Assembly (NCBI GenBank): GCA_031265635.1
Contig: JAISCK010000106.1
Coordinates: 1 to 8,594, forward strand
Direction of reading: 5' to 3'
Origin: Spirochaetaceae bacterium
GTDB taxonomy: Bacteria > Spirochaetota > Spirochaetia > Treponematales > Breznakiellaceae
DNA length: 8,594 nucleotides
Under the pieces are notes generated by a model that worked only from the letters and a program-made list of their open reading frames with translations, had not been told where the DNA came from and made no database searches. A program made the translations under genes and the position numbers. This document shows positions 1-6,200 of this stretch, piece by piece; the first letter of the stretch is position 1, and each line of letters starts with the position of its first letter.

Positions 1-638
1 ACAAACAGCAGTACAACGAGAATGAGCGCAAGGATGAATGACAGGGAAAGGGCCGAAGGAGGAAGCAGGAGGGGCAGCCTTCTTGCCTGGATGAAGCGGG
101 GGCTGGCAAGGAGGTTTCCTGTATGGTCGCGGAGGGGGCCTGAAATACAGTAATCAGCCAGGGGAGTCAGGGCGGCGGAAAGGAGAAACGTTGTGATGAG
201 TTCGTTGACATTAAACCTTTCCTTTAACGCCCCGGAGATTCCTCCCATGCACCCGCCGGTTACAAAAGCGGCAAGGGCTGCGGCGCAGAGCAGCGGGGTA
301 TCAGGCAGGGACGGGGAACTTACAAGCAGGGCTGTGGCGGCAAGCCCGCCAAGGTATATCTGCCCTTCGCCTCCAAGATTGAACAGCCCGCAGCGGAACG
401 CGAGAACAGCGCCGAGGGAAGCGGTGAGGAGCAGGGCTATGCTGTCCAGGGTATTTCCCAAAAACCACGGCGATGACCAGGGTCCGGTAAAAAAGACCCC
501 CAGGGCTTCCGGGGCATTGTCAGCGTTAAGCGCAATCAATACCGAGGCCGCCGCGGCTGCGCAGCCCAGGGTAAGGGCCGCGCCCAGGAGGGAACGGCGC
601 GCCCGCGCGGGGATAGGGGATTTTTGGAGTTCAGCCAT
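1..638 (-). CDS. rfuC: Riboflavin ABC transporter permease RfuC, partial (C-terminus beyond left edge)
   Basis: Inner-membrane permease of the BMP-linked ABC family (the class that serves nucleosides and, in spirochaetes, riboflavin). About 212 codons are visible and the frame is open to the left edge. The ATG at 638 follows AGGAG (GGAGCTTCCCATG) and overlaps the end of rfuB by 8 bp (the rfuB TGA is at 633-631), so translation is probably coupled. Residues 16-36 and 63-82 are hydrophobic segments. Residues 83-93 read CGLFNLGGEGQ, matching the family signature FN(I/L)GxEGQ, and residues 146-156 (NELITTFLLSA) match the conserved NE(V/L)I(S/T)T motif before the next helix. Further hydrophobic stretches lie near residues 115-130 and 192-212. 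The name rests on the family plus the FMN riboswitch controlling the operon; family alone could also mean nucleoside uptake. A partner permease rfuD is expected further left. Confidence 0.85.
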   Translation of the reverse strand, partial: MAELQKSPIPARARRSLLGAALTLGCAAAAASVLIALNADNAPEALGVFFTGPWSSPWFLGNTLDSIALLLTASLGAVLAFRCGLFNLGGEGQIYLGGLAATALLVSSPSLPDTPLLCAAALAAFVTGGCMGGISGALKERFNVNELITTFLLSAALTPLADYCISGPLRDHTGNLLASPRFIQARRLPLLLPPSALSLSFILALILVVLLF

Positions 639-2232
639 GGGAAGCTCCTACCATGGCCCGGCCTATGCGGTCCAGATGGAATTCAGACCGGCCCAGTTCA
701 TCGGAAATTTTTCCGTCCCTGAGAACCATGATGCGGTCGGAAAGGGACATGAGTTCTTCTATATCGGTAGAAAATAAAAGAACGGCGCTGCCTTTTCCGG
801 CAAAGTCCCTGAGCTGCCTGTCAAGAAGTTTTTGGCCCGAGACATCGAGCCCCCAGCCGGGTTCGGCAAGAACCAGGAACTTTACCGGTTCGGCCAGTTC
901 CCGCGCCAGGACAAGGCGCTGCAGCATGCCGCCCGAAAAGGAATCGGCCTGGTTTCCCGGAGAACGAAGTATCCCCGCCTGCCGCATAATGGCCCGCGCC
1001 CATTCACGAAGATACGAAGCGTTCATGATGCCTATTCTGCCCAGGGGTCCCTGTTCGGAGCGGCGGTGGGCGTGGATGATGAGGCTGTCAAAAAGCGGGA
1101 GTCCCATTGCCAGCGCTGTTCCGGTCCTGTCGGCGCACAGATAAGCGGCCCCGGCCCTGCGGAACGCTCCGGGCCCCTTGCCGGCGACTTCCGTTCCCGC
1201 GACCGTAATTTCCCCGGAACGCGGATTGAGGAAGCCGGTCAGGGCCAGTTCCAGGCTTTCAAGGCCGCTGTCCCTGACACCGGCGATGCCGGTGATGCTT
1301 CCCGGCGCAAGGGTAAAGCCCGCTGAACGGATAAAAGGTCTTCCCGGAATTTCAACAGAAAGGTTCCTTACCTCAAGAATGTTTTTCCGCGCCGGGCCTT
1401 TGGCAGCGTTGTCATTTCGCGTAACGCTGTCCTTTTGCGGCTGGGAAGCGGCTTCTTTTGCTCCGTGAGGCGGGGCCTCCTTTGTCCCGTGAGGCGGGGC
1501 CGTGTCTTGCTCCGGCGCAATTTGCTCCGAGCCGAACATCAGGGAACTGATTTTTCCGGGGCTGCTCTCTCCGGCCTGTCCGCAGGAAACTGTTTTTCCT
1601 TTTCTGAGGACGGTAATCCTGTCGGCAATGCGCAGCGTTTCTTCAAGTTTATGGGAAATGAGCGCTATGCCCCTGCCGTCTGAACGGAGCTTCTTGAGTA
1701 GATCAAAAAGCCTTTCAGTTTCGGCGGGACTCAGCACGGCGGCAGGTTCATCAAGTATAAGATACTTCGCGTCCCGCAGGAGCAGGGCGAGGACAGCGCA
1801 TTTTTGCCTTTCGCCGACGCTGAGACCGGCAATGGGGCGGTCCGCTTCAAGGTCAAAACCCCAGCGGCGCGAAAGTTCCCCGACCCGCTGTTTCCAGGCT
1901 CCTGTCCGTATCCAGCCGGAAAAACCGAGGCTGCAGGTCTCCCAGACCCGGAAGCCCGGAACCAGGCGGGGATGCTGGCGGACCATGCCTATGCCCGAAG
2001 CGAGCGCGCCGGCGGTGTTTTTCAGGCGGCGTCCGGTTCCTTCGATGATGATGGAACCGCTGTCGGCCTCAAGAAAGCCCGCCATGATGTGCATGAGCGT
2101 GGATTTGCCCGCGCCGTTTTCTCCGGCCAGGGCGTGTATCTCGCCGGGGAGAAGCTGGAAGTCCGCCCCGGCCAGGGCCTTGACGCCGTTTCCGGGAAAA
2201 AATTTTTCTATGCGCCGCAGTTCAATACCCAA
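631..2232 (-). CDS. rfuB: Riboflavin ABC transporter ATPase RfuB (two fused nucleotide-binding domains)
   Basis: Cytoplasmic ATPase driving riboflavin import, about 533 aa, the usual length for sugar/nucleoside-type double ATPases. Domain 1 is complete: Walker A GENGAGKST at residues 37-45, Q-loop Gln 86, signature LSVGERQK at 137-144, Walker B LILDEP at 158-163, switch His 194. Domain 2 (about 284-533) is degenerate, as is normal in this family: the P-loop position reads GIAGVRDSGLESL (315-327) without the lysine, but a signature FSGGMLQR (432-439) and a Walker B-like LVLAEP remain. Between the domains is a Pro/His/Lys/Glu-rich linker (about 235-282) with an 8-residue tandem repeat. The start is a TTG at 2232, 8 nt after AGGGGA (2246-2241) and 11 bp inside the end of rfuA; another in-frame TTG at 2238 lies only 2 nt from that site. 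Substrate assignment comes from the FMN riboswitch upstream. Confidence 0.88.
   Translation of the reverse strand: MGIELRRIEKFFPGNGVKALAGADFQLLPGEIHALAGENGAGKSTLMHIMAGFLEADSGSIIIEGTGRRLKNTAGALASGIGMVRQHPRLVPGFRVWETCSLGFSGWIRTGAWKQRVGELSRRWGFDLEADRPIAGLSVGERQKCAVLALLLRDAKYLILDEPAAVLSPAETERLFDLLKKLRSDGRGIALISHKLEETLRIADRITVLRKGKTVSCGQAGESSPGKISSLMFGSEQIAPEQDTAPPHGTKEAPPHGAKEAASQPQKDSVTRNDNAAKGPARKNILEVRNLSVEIPGRPFIRSAGFTLAPGSITGIAGVRDSGLESLELALTGFLNPRSGEITVAGTEVAGKGPGAFRRAGAAYLCADRTGTALAMGLPLFDSLIIHAHRRSEQGPLGRIGIMNASYLREWARAIMRQAGILRSPGNQADSFSGGMLQRLVLARELAEPVKFLVLAEPGWGLDVSGQKLLDRQLRDFAGKGSAVLLFSTDIEELMSLSDRIMVLRDGKISDELGRSEFHLDRIGRAMVGASHG
1454..1501 (-). repeat. 24-bp tandem duplication inside rfuB linker
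   Basis: Two adjacent 24-bp units (1454-1477 and 1478-1501) match at 21 of 24 positions, including an identical 15-mer CCGTGAGGCGGGGCC at 1463 and 1487. In the rfuB frame they encode two copies of an eight-residue unit (APPHGTKE and APPHGAKE) in the linker between the two ATPase domains. The copy number keeps the frame, so it looks like a slippage-type expansion in a region under little constraint. Confidence 0.85.
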
Positions 2233-3274
2233 GGACAAGTTCCCCTGAGCGTATACGCCGCAGAAGTTCGCCCTGCTTTGCCCTGATTTCAGGGCTTACC
2301 GCGGCGATATAGTTCTGGTCATCTTCGATGAAATCAACATACCCGTCTTTGATGCCCACAATTTCAGATGTGCCGAAGGGGAGCGTGCCGTCGAGGAAAC
2401 GCCTGGTTTGTTCGTATGCCGCCTTGTCCTGGCGGAGTATGGCCGAACCGGCCACGGTTCCGGGGCGTATATCGTAGCCGTTGGTATCAAACCAGATGAC
2501 CTTGGCCCCCGCCTCGGAAGCGGCCTGTACCGCGCCTTCGTTGGCGCCGCCGGCTACGCAAAGCAGTACCGCCGAACCTCCCCGTATCATGTCAAGGGCA
2601 AGTTCCGCTCCCTTGCCCGCGTCAAACCAGTTTCCCACCACGCGAAAATCAACCTGAAAGGCCGGGTCGATGCTCCTGGCCGCTTCCCCGTATGCGGGAA
2701 GCATGATGGTGTTCATGGCGGGATATTCCTGACCGGCGATAAGGCCGATTTTTTTGCTGACCCCGGCGGCGGTTTTTCCTTCCTGCGCTATGAGCGCGGC
2801 GATATGGCCCGCGATATAAGCCTGTTCCCTCTGGTTATAGCGCATGGTATATATGGCGGGATTGCCGGAAATTTCACCATCAAGAAGAAGGAACTTTTGT
2901 TTGGGAAATTTCGCCGAGACCGACTGGGCAAGGGCGGGCAGGGAAGGATTGGATGACACGATGAGGTCATAGCTTTCCGCCGCGGCCAGGGCGGTAAGTT
3001 TTGGTTCCCATTCGGCCTGGTTGTATCCGGCTTCGACAACCTGTACTTCAACCTGGGGGTATTCGGCGCCCGCCTTTTGGACGCCCTGGGCCAGCATTTC
3101 GTAAATGGGGCTTCCCGACATGACGCCCGGAACAAAAACCGCGATGGAAATCCCCGGAGCTTCCCCGGCGGCGCTGCGTTTGACGCAGCCGGAAAAGCCG
3201 GAAAAAACCAGCAACATAAGGGTTACAGCCAGAGCCTTCTCCGGCAGCCGTGTTGTGTGAAACAACCTTTGCAT
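2222..3274 (-). CDS. rfuA: Riboflavin-binding lipoprotein RfuA (BMP/PnrA family)
   Basis: Substrate-binding lipoprotein of 350 aa that would capture riboflavin outside the inner membrane and hand it to RfuBC(D). Residues 1-12 are basic, 13-29 hydrophobic, and the signal ends FSGC with Cys 30 as lipidation site; Phe at -3 is outside the strict lipobox but fits the looser spirochaete pattern. Family marks follow: AYIAGHIAALI (152-162), KIGLIAGQEYPAMNTIMLPAYGEAA (about 175-199), the stretch GNWFDAGKGAELALDMI (214-230), AGGANEGAVQAA (241-252) and WFDTNGYDIRPGTV (261-274). The N-terminal ligand loop reads VMSGSPIYEML (51-61) rather than the D-x-SFN of nucleoside-binding PnrA/TmpC-like members, consistent with a different ligand. 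Start at ATG 3274 because GGGGAGG (3285-3279) lies 4 nt ahead; a longer frame to 3352 would run through the riboswitch expression platform. Riboflavin is inferred from family plus riboswitch. Confidence 0.87.
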   Translation of the reverse strand: MQRLFHTTRLPEKALAVTLMLLVFSGFSGCVKRSAAGEAPGISIAVFVPGVMSGSPIYEMLAQGVQKAGAEYPQVEVQVVEAGYNQAEWEPKLTALAAAESYDLIVSSNPSLPALAQSVSAKFPKQKFLLLDGEISGNPAIYTMRYNQREQAYIAGHIAALIAQEGKTAAGVSKKIGLIAGQEYPAMNTIMLPAYGEAARSIDPAFQVDFRVVGNWFDAGKGAELALDMIRGGSAVLLCVAGGANEGAVQAASEAGAKVIWFDTNGYDIRPGTVAGSAILRQDKAAYEQTRRFLDGTLPFGTSEIVGIKDGYVDFIEDDQNYIAAVSPEIRAKQGELLRRIRSGELVLGY

Positions 3275-3281
3275 AGGACCT

Positions 3282-3297
3282 CCCCGCTGGTCCGGGG
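3282..3297 (-). promoter_or_regulatory. Possible Shine-Dalgarno sequestering hairpin before rfuA
   Basis: On the minus strand CCCCG (3297-3293) pairs with CGGGG (3286-3282), and the second arm is part of the rfuA ribosome binding site GGGGAGG. Alternative pairing partners overlap it: GGACC with GGTCC (3293-3289 and 3280-3276), and CCGGGG (3313-3308) with CCCCGG (3297-3292). This is what a translational on/off switch would look like, but it is read by eye only. Confidence 0.45.
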
Positions 3298-3300
3298 CAT

Positions 3301-3340
3301 AAAAAAACCCCGGCAAAACCAGCGCCGCGCAAGCGGCCGG
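3301..3340 (-). terminator. Candidate riboswitch-controlled intrinsic terminator in rfuA leader
   Basis: On the minus strand an outer CCGG (3340-3337) can pair with CCGG (3313-3310), with an inner CCGC/GCGG helix and a TTGC tetraloop, followed by GG and a run of seven T (3307-3301). It lies downstream of the aptamer and upstream of rfuA, where a terminator-type FMN riboswitch places its off-structure. A competing longer hairpin uses CGCTGG (3324-3319) and CCGGGG (3313-3308) paired with CCCCGG (3297-3292) and CCAGCG (3290-3285), so the two folds exclude each other. Confidence 0.5.
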
Positions 3341-3423
3341 AATCCAGGGCAAAATTTTTGGAATCAGTGCCTGTAAATCCGAATCCTAAAAAAATCCGGA
3401 TTCATGGAACAGCGTTCCCGCAC

Positions 3424-3571
3424 GATTTTCTTCCGTCCGGACTGTACCGTCGGCACCGGAATTTCACCGGTTCAATCCGCAAGGCCGTGCCTTGGAATTC
3501 GCGGGCTTTACCGCCGGTAGGGAATGATACCGGGACTCTTCTCCCCGGAATTTCACCCGACCCTGAAAATC
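3424..3571 (-). ncRNA. FMN riboswitch (RFN element) aptamer
   Basis: Cis-acting RNA that binds FMN and lowers expression of downstream flavin genes. Read on the minus strand, P1 closes with GATTTTC (3571-3565) and GAAAATC (3430-3424). Inside are the diagnostic blocks in order: GGGTGAAATTCC, ACCGGCGGTAAAGCCCGCGA, the hairpin CAAGGC-ACG-GCCTTG, the second ACCGG-TGAAATT-CCGGT arm (3471-3455), then GCCGACGGTACAGTCCGGA. These match the conserved RFN core closely. Two deviations: the variable stem after GGCGGT is missing, and an extra hairpin-forming stretch is inserted between the first GAAAUU loop and ACCGGCGG. It lies in the leader of rfuABC, about 150 nt before rfuA, which points to riboflavin as the transported compound. 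Confidence 0.95.
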
Positions 3572-3583
3572 TTCTTATCGTGT

Positions 3584-3612
3584 ATCATACCCGGAATTTT
3601 CAGGGAAGTCAA
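3584..3612 (-). promoter_or_regulatory. Sigma70-type promoter of the rfu operon
   Basis: On the minus strand TTGACT (3612-3607) is followed after exactly 17 nt by TATGAT (3589-3584). Transcription would start near 3577, a few bases before the first riboswitch helix, which fits well. It faces away from the promoter of the flavoenzyme gene about 100 bp upstream. Confidence 0.82.
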
Positions 3613-3715
3613 GTAGTATATGTTACGATTTCGTCATGATCACTAAACTTCTGCTGTTTTCTCTATACCTCCAAAATACCATTTTTAAGAATCTGTTTTT
3701 AATAATTAAATTTTG

Positions 3716-3745
3716 TTGACAAATCGTATTTTTGGCAGTTATCAT
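3716..3745 (+). promoter_or_regulatory. Sigma70-type promoter of the FAD-oxidoreductase gene
   Basis: A perfect -35 TTGACA (3716-3721) is followed by TATCAT (3740-3745) at 18 nt, or TTATCA at 17 nt. Transcription would begin near 3752, giving a leader of about 40 nt. The -35 is embedded in a short inverted repeat, TTTGT-TG-ACAAA (3712-3723), and is preceded by TAAATTTTGT (3707-3716), a 10-mer also found over the -35 of the BCCT gene. Confidence 0.78.
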
Positions 3746-3777
3746 TTTATTAGGGGAAAATTTCACCTGTATATCAC

Positions 3778-3784
3778 AAGGAGG
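3778..3784 (+). promoter_or_regulatory. Strong ribosome binding site that fixes a TTG start
   Basis: AAGGAGG lies 7 nt before the TTG at 3792. It decides the start of the FAD-oxidoreductase: the upstream in-frame TTG at 3732 lies within the promoter spacer and has no ribosome binding site. Confidence 0.85.
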
Positions 3785-3791
3785 CATAGTT

Positions 3792-5156
3792 TTGAATTTG
3801 ATTCATGAACAGGCGAGGGATATTCCGGTATTAGCAGAAACCGATTTACTGGTTACCGGCGGTGGTCCTGCGGGGCTGGCAGCAGCGATTGCCGCTTCCC
3901 GGGAGGGGGTCAATGTCCTCCTCATGGAACGGTATGGATGCTTTGGCGGGGTGATAAGCCAAGTCGGGGTAGAAGGTTTTGCATGGTATCGTCATGAAAA
4001 AACCATTGAGGCTGGGGGGTTGGTACCGGAATTTGAGCAAAAATGTGCTGAAATTGCTGGTAGTAATCCCGAATGCCAGTCCCTGAGTCAGGCCCTGGAT
4101 GCGGAAATGTTTAAATATGTAGCCGATGTCATGATCGAAGAAGCAAAGGTTCGTCCTTTGCTGCACAGTGCCGCAGTCCAGGCCATCGTAGAAGACGGAA
4201 TCATTAAAGGTGTCATCGCCGAAGGTAAATCGGGACGCTTTGCGGTCCTGGCAAAACGGGTCATTGACACTACCGGCGATGCCGATATAGCAGCCTTTGC
4301 AGGGGCACCCTATACCAAGGCGCCAAAGGATAAACTTATGAGTGTTACCACCCTTTTTCATTGTAAGGGAGTAGACACCCGCCGTTTCAGGGATTATATC
4401 AAAAATGAGCTGAAACCAACCTACAGGGACTGGGGCGGTTATTGGTCAATCAAGACAAGCGGCAAGGAGGATGATCTTTTTAGCCCCTACTTTGAAAGGC
4501 CCTTTGTGGAGGCGGTTCAGAACGGCCTCGTGCCCAAAGAGGCAAATGTCAGCTTGGGTGGTTCATGGAGCAGCATCACCGACGAAGGAGAAGTCACCCA
4601 ATTAAACGTAGTATTCATTGGAAATGTAGATTGTACCGATATAGAAGACCTGACCAGAGCGGAAATTCAAGGCAGACGAAACGCCCTCTACTGTGTTGAG
4701 GTATTGCGAAAGAAGGTCCCTGGTTTTGAAAAGGCGAAGCTCCGCAACTTTGGTATGACTCTGGGAGCCCGCGAGTCCAGAAAGATCGAGGGCCGTTCTT
4801 TTCTCACCGCAGAGGATGTGATGGGAGAAGCTCGTTTTGACGATGCCATTGCCATTTTTCCAGAATTTATAGACGGCGCCGGGTATTTAATCAAACCGAC
4901 CACTGGCCGCTATTATCAAATTCCTTTTGGATGCATTGTGCCTCAAAAAATAGACAATCTGCTGGTAGCAGGCAGATCGATCAGCGGCGACCAGATAGCC
5001 CATGTTTCTTTCCGCAATATGGCTTGCTGTGTGGCAACAGGTCAAGGCGCCGGGGTCGCAGCCGCAGTTTCCCTTAAAGAGGGAACACCAAGTTCAATGG
5101 TAGACATAAGAAAGGTACAACAAGCTCTCAAAAGGCAGAACGTCCGTTACTACTGA
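3792..5156 (+). CDS. FAD-dependent oxidoreductase (FAD_oxidored family), substrate unknown
   Basis: Soluble flavoprotein of 454 aa with no signal peptide, membrane segment or iron-sulfur motif. An N-terminal Rossmann fold binds FAD: DLLVTGGGPAGLAAAIAA (18-35) carries the GxGxxG turn, and the acidic end of the next strand is Glu 46 in LLMERYG. The second FAD motif is VIDTTGDADIAAFAGAP (157-173). GARESRKIEG (325-334) and the C-terminal DNLLVAGRSISG with GQGAGVAAA (388-425) are typical of the FAD_oxidored (PF12831-like) group, whose usual length this matches. Members oxidise or reduce varied small substrates, and the specific reaction is not known here. Cys 50, in YGCFGG next to the flavin site, is of interest. 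The gene has its own promoter, stands before an IclR regulator and near a CaiT-type BCCT importer, so I infer it acts on the imported compound, but no direct evidence shows which one. Confidence 0.85.
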   Translation: MNLIHEQARDIPVLAETDLLVTGGGPAGLAAAIAASREGVNVLLMERYGCFGGVISQVGVEGFAWYRHEKTIEAGGLVPEFEQKCAEIAGSNPECQSLSQALDAEMFKYVADVMIEEAKVRPLLHSAAVQAIVEDGIIKGVIAEGKSGRFAVLAKRVIDTTGDADIAAFAGAPYTKAPKDKLMSVTTLFHCKGVDTRRFRDYIKNELKPTYRDWGGYWSIKTSGKEDDLFSPYFERPFVEAVQNGLVPKEANVSLGGSWSSITDEGEVTQLNVVFIGNVDCTDIEDLTRAEIQGRRNALYCVEVLRKKVPGFEKAKLRNFGMTLGARESRKIEGRSFLTAEDVMGEARFDDAIAIFPEFIDGAGYLIKPTTGRYYQIPFGCIVPQKIDNLLVAGRSISGDQIAHVSFRNMACCVATGQGAGVAAAVSLKEGTPSSMVDIRKVQQALKRQNVRYY

Positions 5157-5163
5157 GTTCCGT

Positions 5164-5194
5164 GGGGCTGTTTCGGACAAACCGGAACAGCCTC
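5164..5194 (+). terminator. Strong hairpin after the FAD-oxidoreductase gene
   Basis: GGCTGTTTCGG (5166-5176) pairs with CCGGAACAGCC (5182-5192), 11 bp with one G-U pair and an ACAAA loop, extendable by two more pairs. It starts about 8 bp after the stop codon. No real T run follows, so it may be a poor or bypassed terminator, an RNA-stability hairpin, or an attenuation point between the oxidoreductase and the IclR gene. Confidence 0.5.
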
Positions 5195-5267
5195 TCAATG
5201 TGTCAAAAAGCACGGTATTTCCATGACGGGATTTTTCCGTCCCGGTGATCAGATTTTATACGAGTGA

Positions 5268-5296
5268 TTGCGCCTCCTTGCCATTTGAGATATAGT
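5268..5296 (+). promoter_or_regulatory. Possible promoter abutting the IclR start
   Basis: TTGCGC (5268-5273) is followed after 17 nt by TATAGT (5291-5296), two bases before the GTG at 5298. If used, transcription would begin around 5302-5306, inside the annotated start, leaving the ATG at 5307 almost leaderless. The -35 is weak, so read-through from the oxidoreductase gene remains possible. Confidence 0.35.
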
Positions 5297-5297
5297 A

Positions 5298-6098
5298 GTG
5301 ATTCAAATGAAGCCAAAAAAACATATCAGCGACGGTGTCAAGAAGAACCAATCCCTGAGAAAGGCCCTGCAAATTCTTGAGGGTATGACCAAAATAACCA
5401 CTCCTGCCCGGCTGCAGGATATTGCAAAAAGTCTAAAAATACCCCAGAGTACCGTGTTACGCTTTATCAACACCTTTATTGATTTTGGGTACATAGGTCA
5501 GGATCCAAATAACGCCTGTTATTATCTGACCCTCAAGCTGGCGGACCTTGGTTCCAAGGCAAGAGGAAACTTTCCGTTCCAAAGTTCCCTTACTAAATAT
5601 GTAAAAGAGGTGGCCGCTGCTTTCGATGAATCGGCTTCACTTTGTATAGAGCAGAATATGCAGATGATATATATCGCTACTGAAGAGGGATCTGGACGGA
5701 TGCTCCAGACATTATACCGGATAGGACATATTGCCCCAATGCATGCCACCGGGGTGGGAAAATTACATCTTCTCAACTATTCCGATGAAAAACTTCTGGA
5801 GCTTGAAAAAGTAAGGGGTTTTCCCCAATATACTTTCAATACTATAACAAACCTCAACTCCCTTAAAAAAGAATTGGCTTCCATACGGAAACAGGACTAT
5901 GCCCTTGACAATGAAGAATGTGAAGAAGGGGTGCGATGCATCGCGGTACCGGTAAAGAATTATGAAAACCGGGTGGTGGCGGGGATCAGCATCTCCGCAC
6001 CGGTTGTCAGACTTGACAAAAAGAAAACGGATGATATCATCCGCTTTCTTAAAAATATCAGTATCCGGGCATCCAGGGAAATGGGATGGGAAGAGTAA
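5298..6098 (+). CDS. IclR-family transcriptional regulator
   Basis: DNA-binding regulator of 266 aa, the usual IclR length. Residues 18-82 form the winged helix-turn-helix: SLRKALQILEGM, then LQDIAKSLKIPQSTVLRFINTF, then the wing ending YYLTLKLADLG. Residues about 95-262 form the effector domain, with family marks PMHATGVGKLHL (147-158), DNEECEEGVRCIAVPV (204-219) and AGISISAP (228-235). IclR proteins sense small, often acidic or aromatic metabolites and usually control adjacent catabolic genes; here the targets are likely the FAD-oxidoreductase and the BCCT transporter. The start is uncertain: GTG 5298 has only a weak GAGA 7 nt ahead, whereas ATG 5307 (three residues later) would suit a near-leaderless transcript. 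The gene is 141 bp after the oxidoreductase and convergent with the transporter gene. Confidence 0.92.
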   Translation: MIQMKPKKHISDGVKKNQSLRKALQILEGMTKITTPARLQDIAKSLKIPQSTVLRFINTFIDFGYIGQDPNNACYYLTLKLADLGSKARGNFPFQSSLTKYVKEVAAAFDESASLCIEQNMQMIYIATEEGSGRMLQTLYRIGHIAPMHATGVGKLHLLNYSDEKLLELEKVRGFPQYTFNTITNLNSLKKELASIRKQDYALDNEECEEGVRCIAVPVKNYENRVVAGISISAPVVRLDKKKTDDIIRFLKNISIRASREMGWEE

Positions 6099-6138
6099 GC
6101 GAGGGCACCCTCCCCCATAACAAGCGCGTCCCTGGCAC

Positions 6139-6181
6139 AAAAGGCCTTGCCGGCCGGTAAAAACCCGGTCAAGCAAAGGCC
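6139..6181 (-). terminator. Candidate terminator between convergent IclR and BCCT genes
   Basis: On the minus strand GGCCTTTGC (6181-6173) can pair with GCAAGGCC (6150-6143), with one bulged T and an internal CCGG-CCGG hairpin, followed by TTTT (6142-6139). It lies about 20 bp past the BCCT stop. The opposite strand ends in a less T-rich sequence, so it should serve the transporter better than the regulator. Confidence 0.5.
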
Positions 6182-6200
6182 CCTGTTCCTGTCGCGTTTC

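Noticed and set aside
193..2286. Several long plus-strand open frames (for example 193-777, 1502-2248, 1804-2286)
   Set aside because: They lie opposite rfuB/rfuC in GC-rich sequence, have compositions rich in Arg/Pro/Ser with no recognisable motif, and overlap well-supported genes.
3275..3352. N-terminal extension of RfuA to a start at 3352
   Set aside because: It would run through the riboswitch expression platform; the ATG at 3274 has a strong ribosome binding site and gives a proper lipoprotein signal.
3358..3639. Plus-strand open frame of 93 codons
   Set aside because: It covers the FMN riboswitch and rfu promoter on the opposite strand and has no ribosome binding site or recognisable protein.
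3682..3702. TTTTTAA direct repeat (3682-3688, 3696-3702) as a second operator in the divergent region
   Set aside because: Seven AT-only bases in AT-rich sequence are too likely by chance, and the copies do not match the ATTTCTAAAT boxes well.
3732..3791. Longer FAD-oxidoreductase starting at TTG 3732
   Set aside because: This start lies within the spacer of the promoter, before the likely transcription start, and lacks a ribosome binding site.
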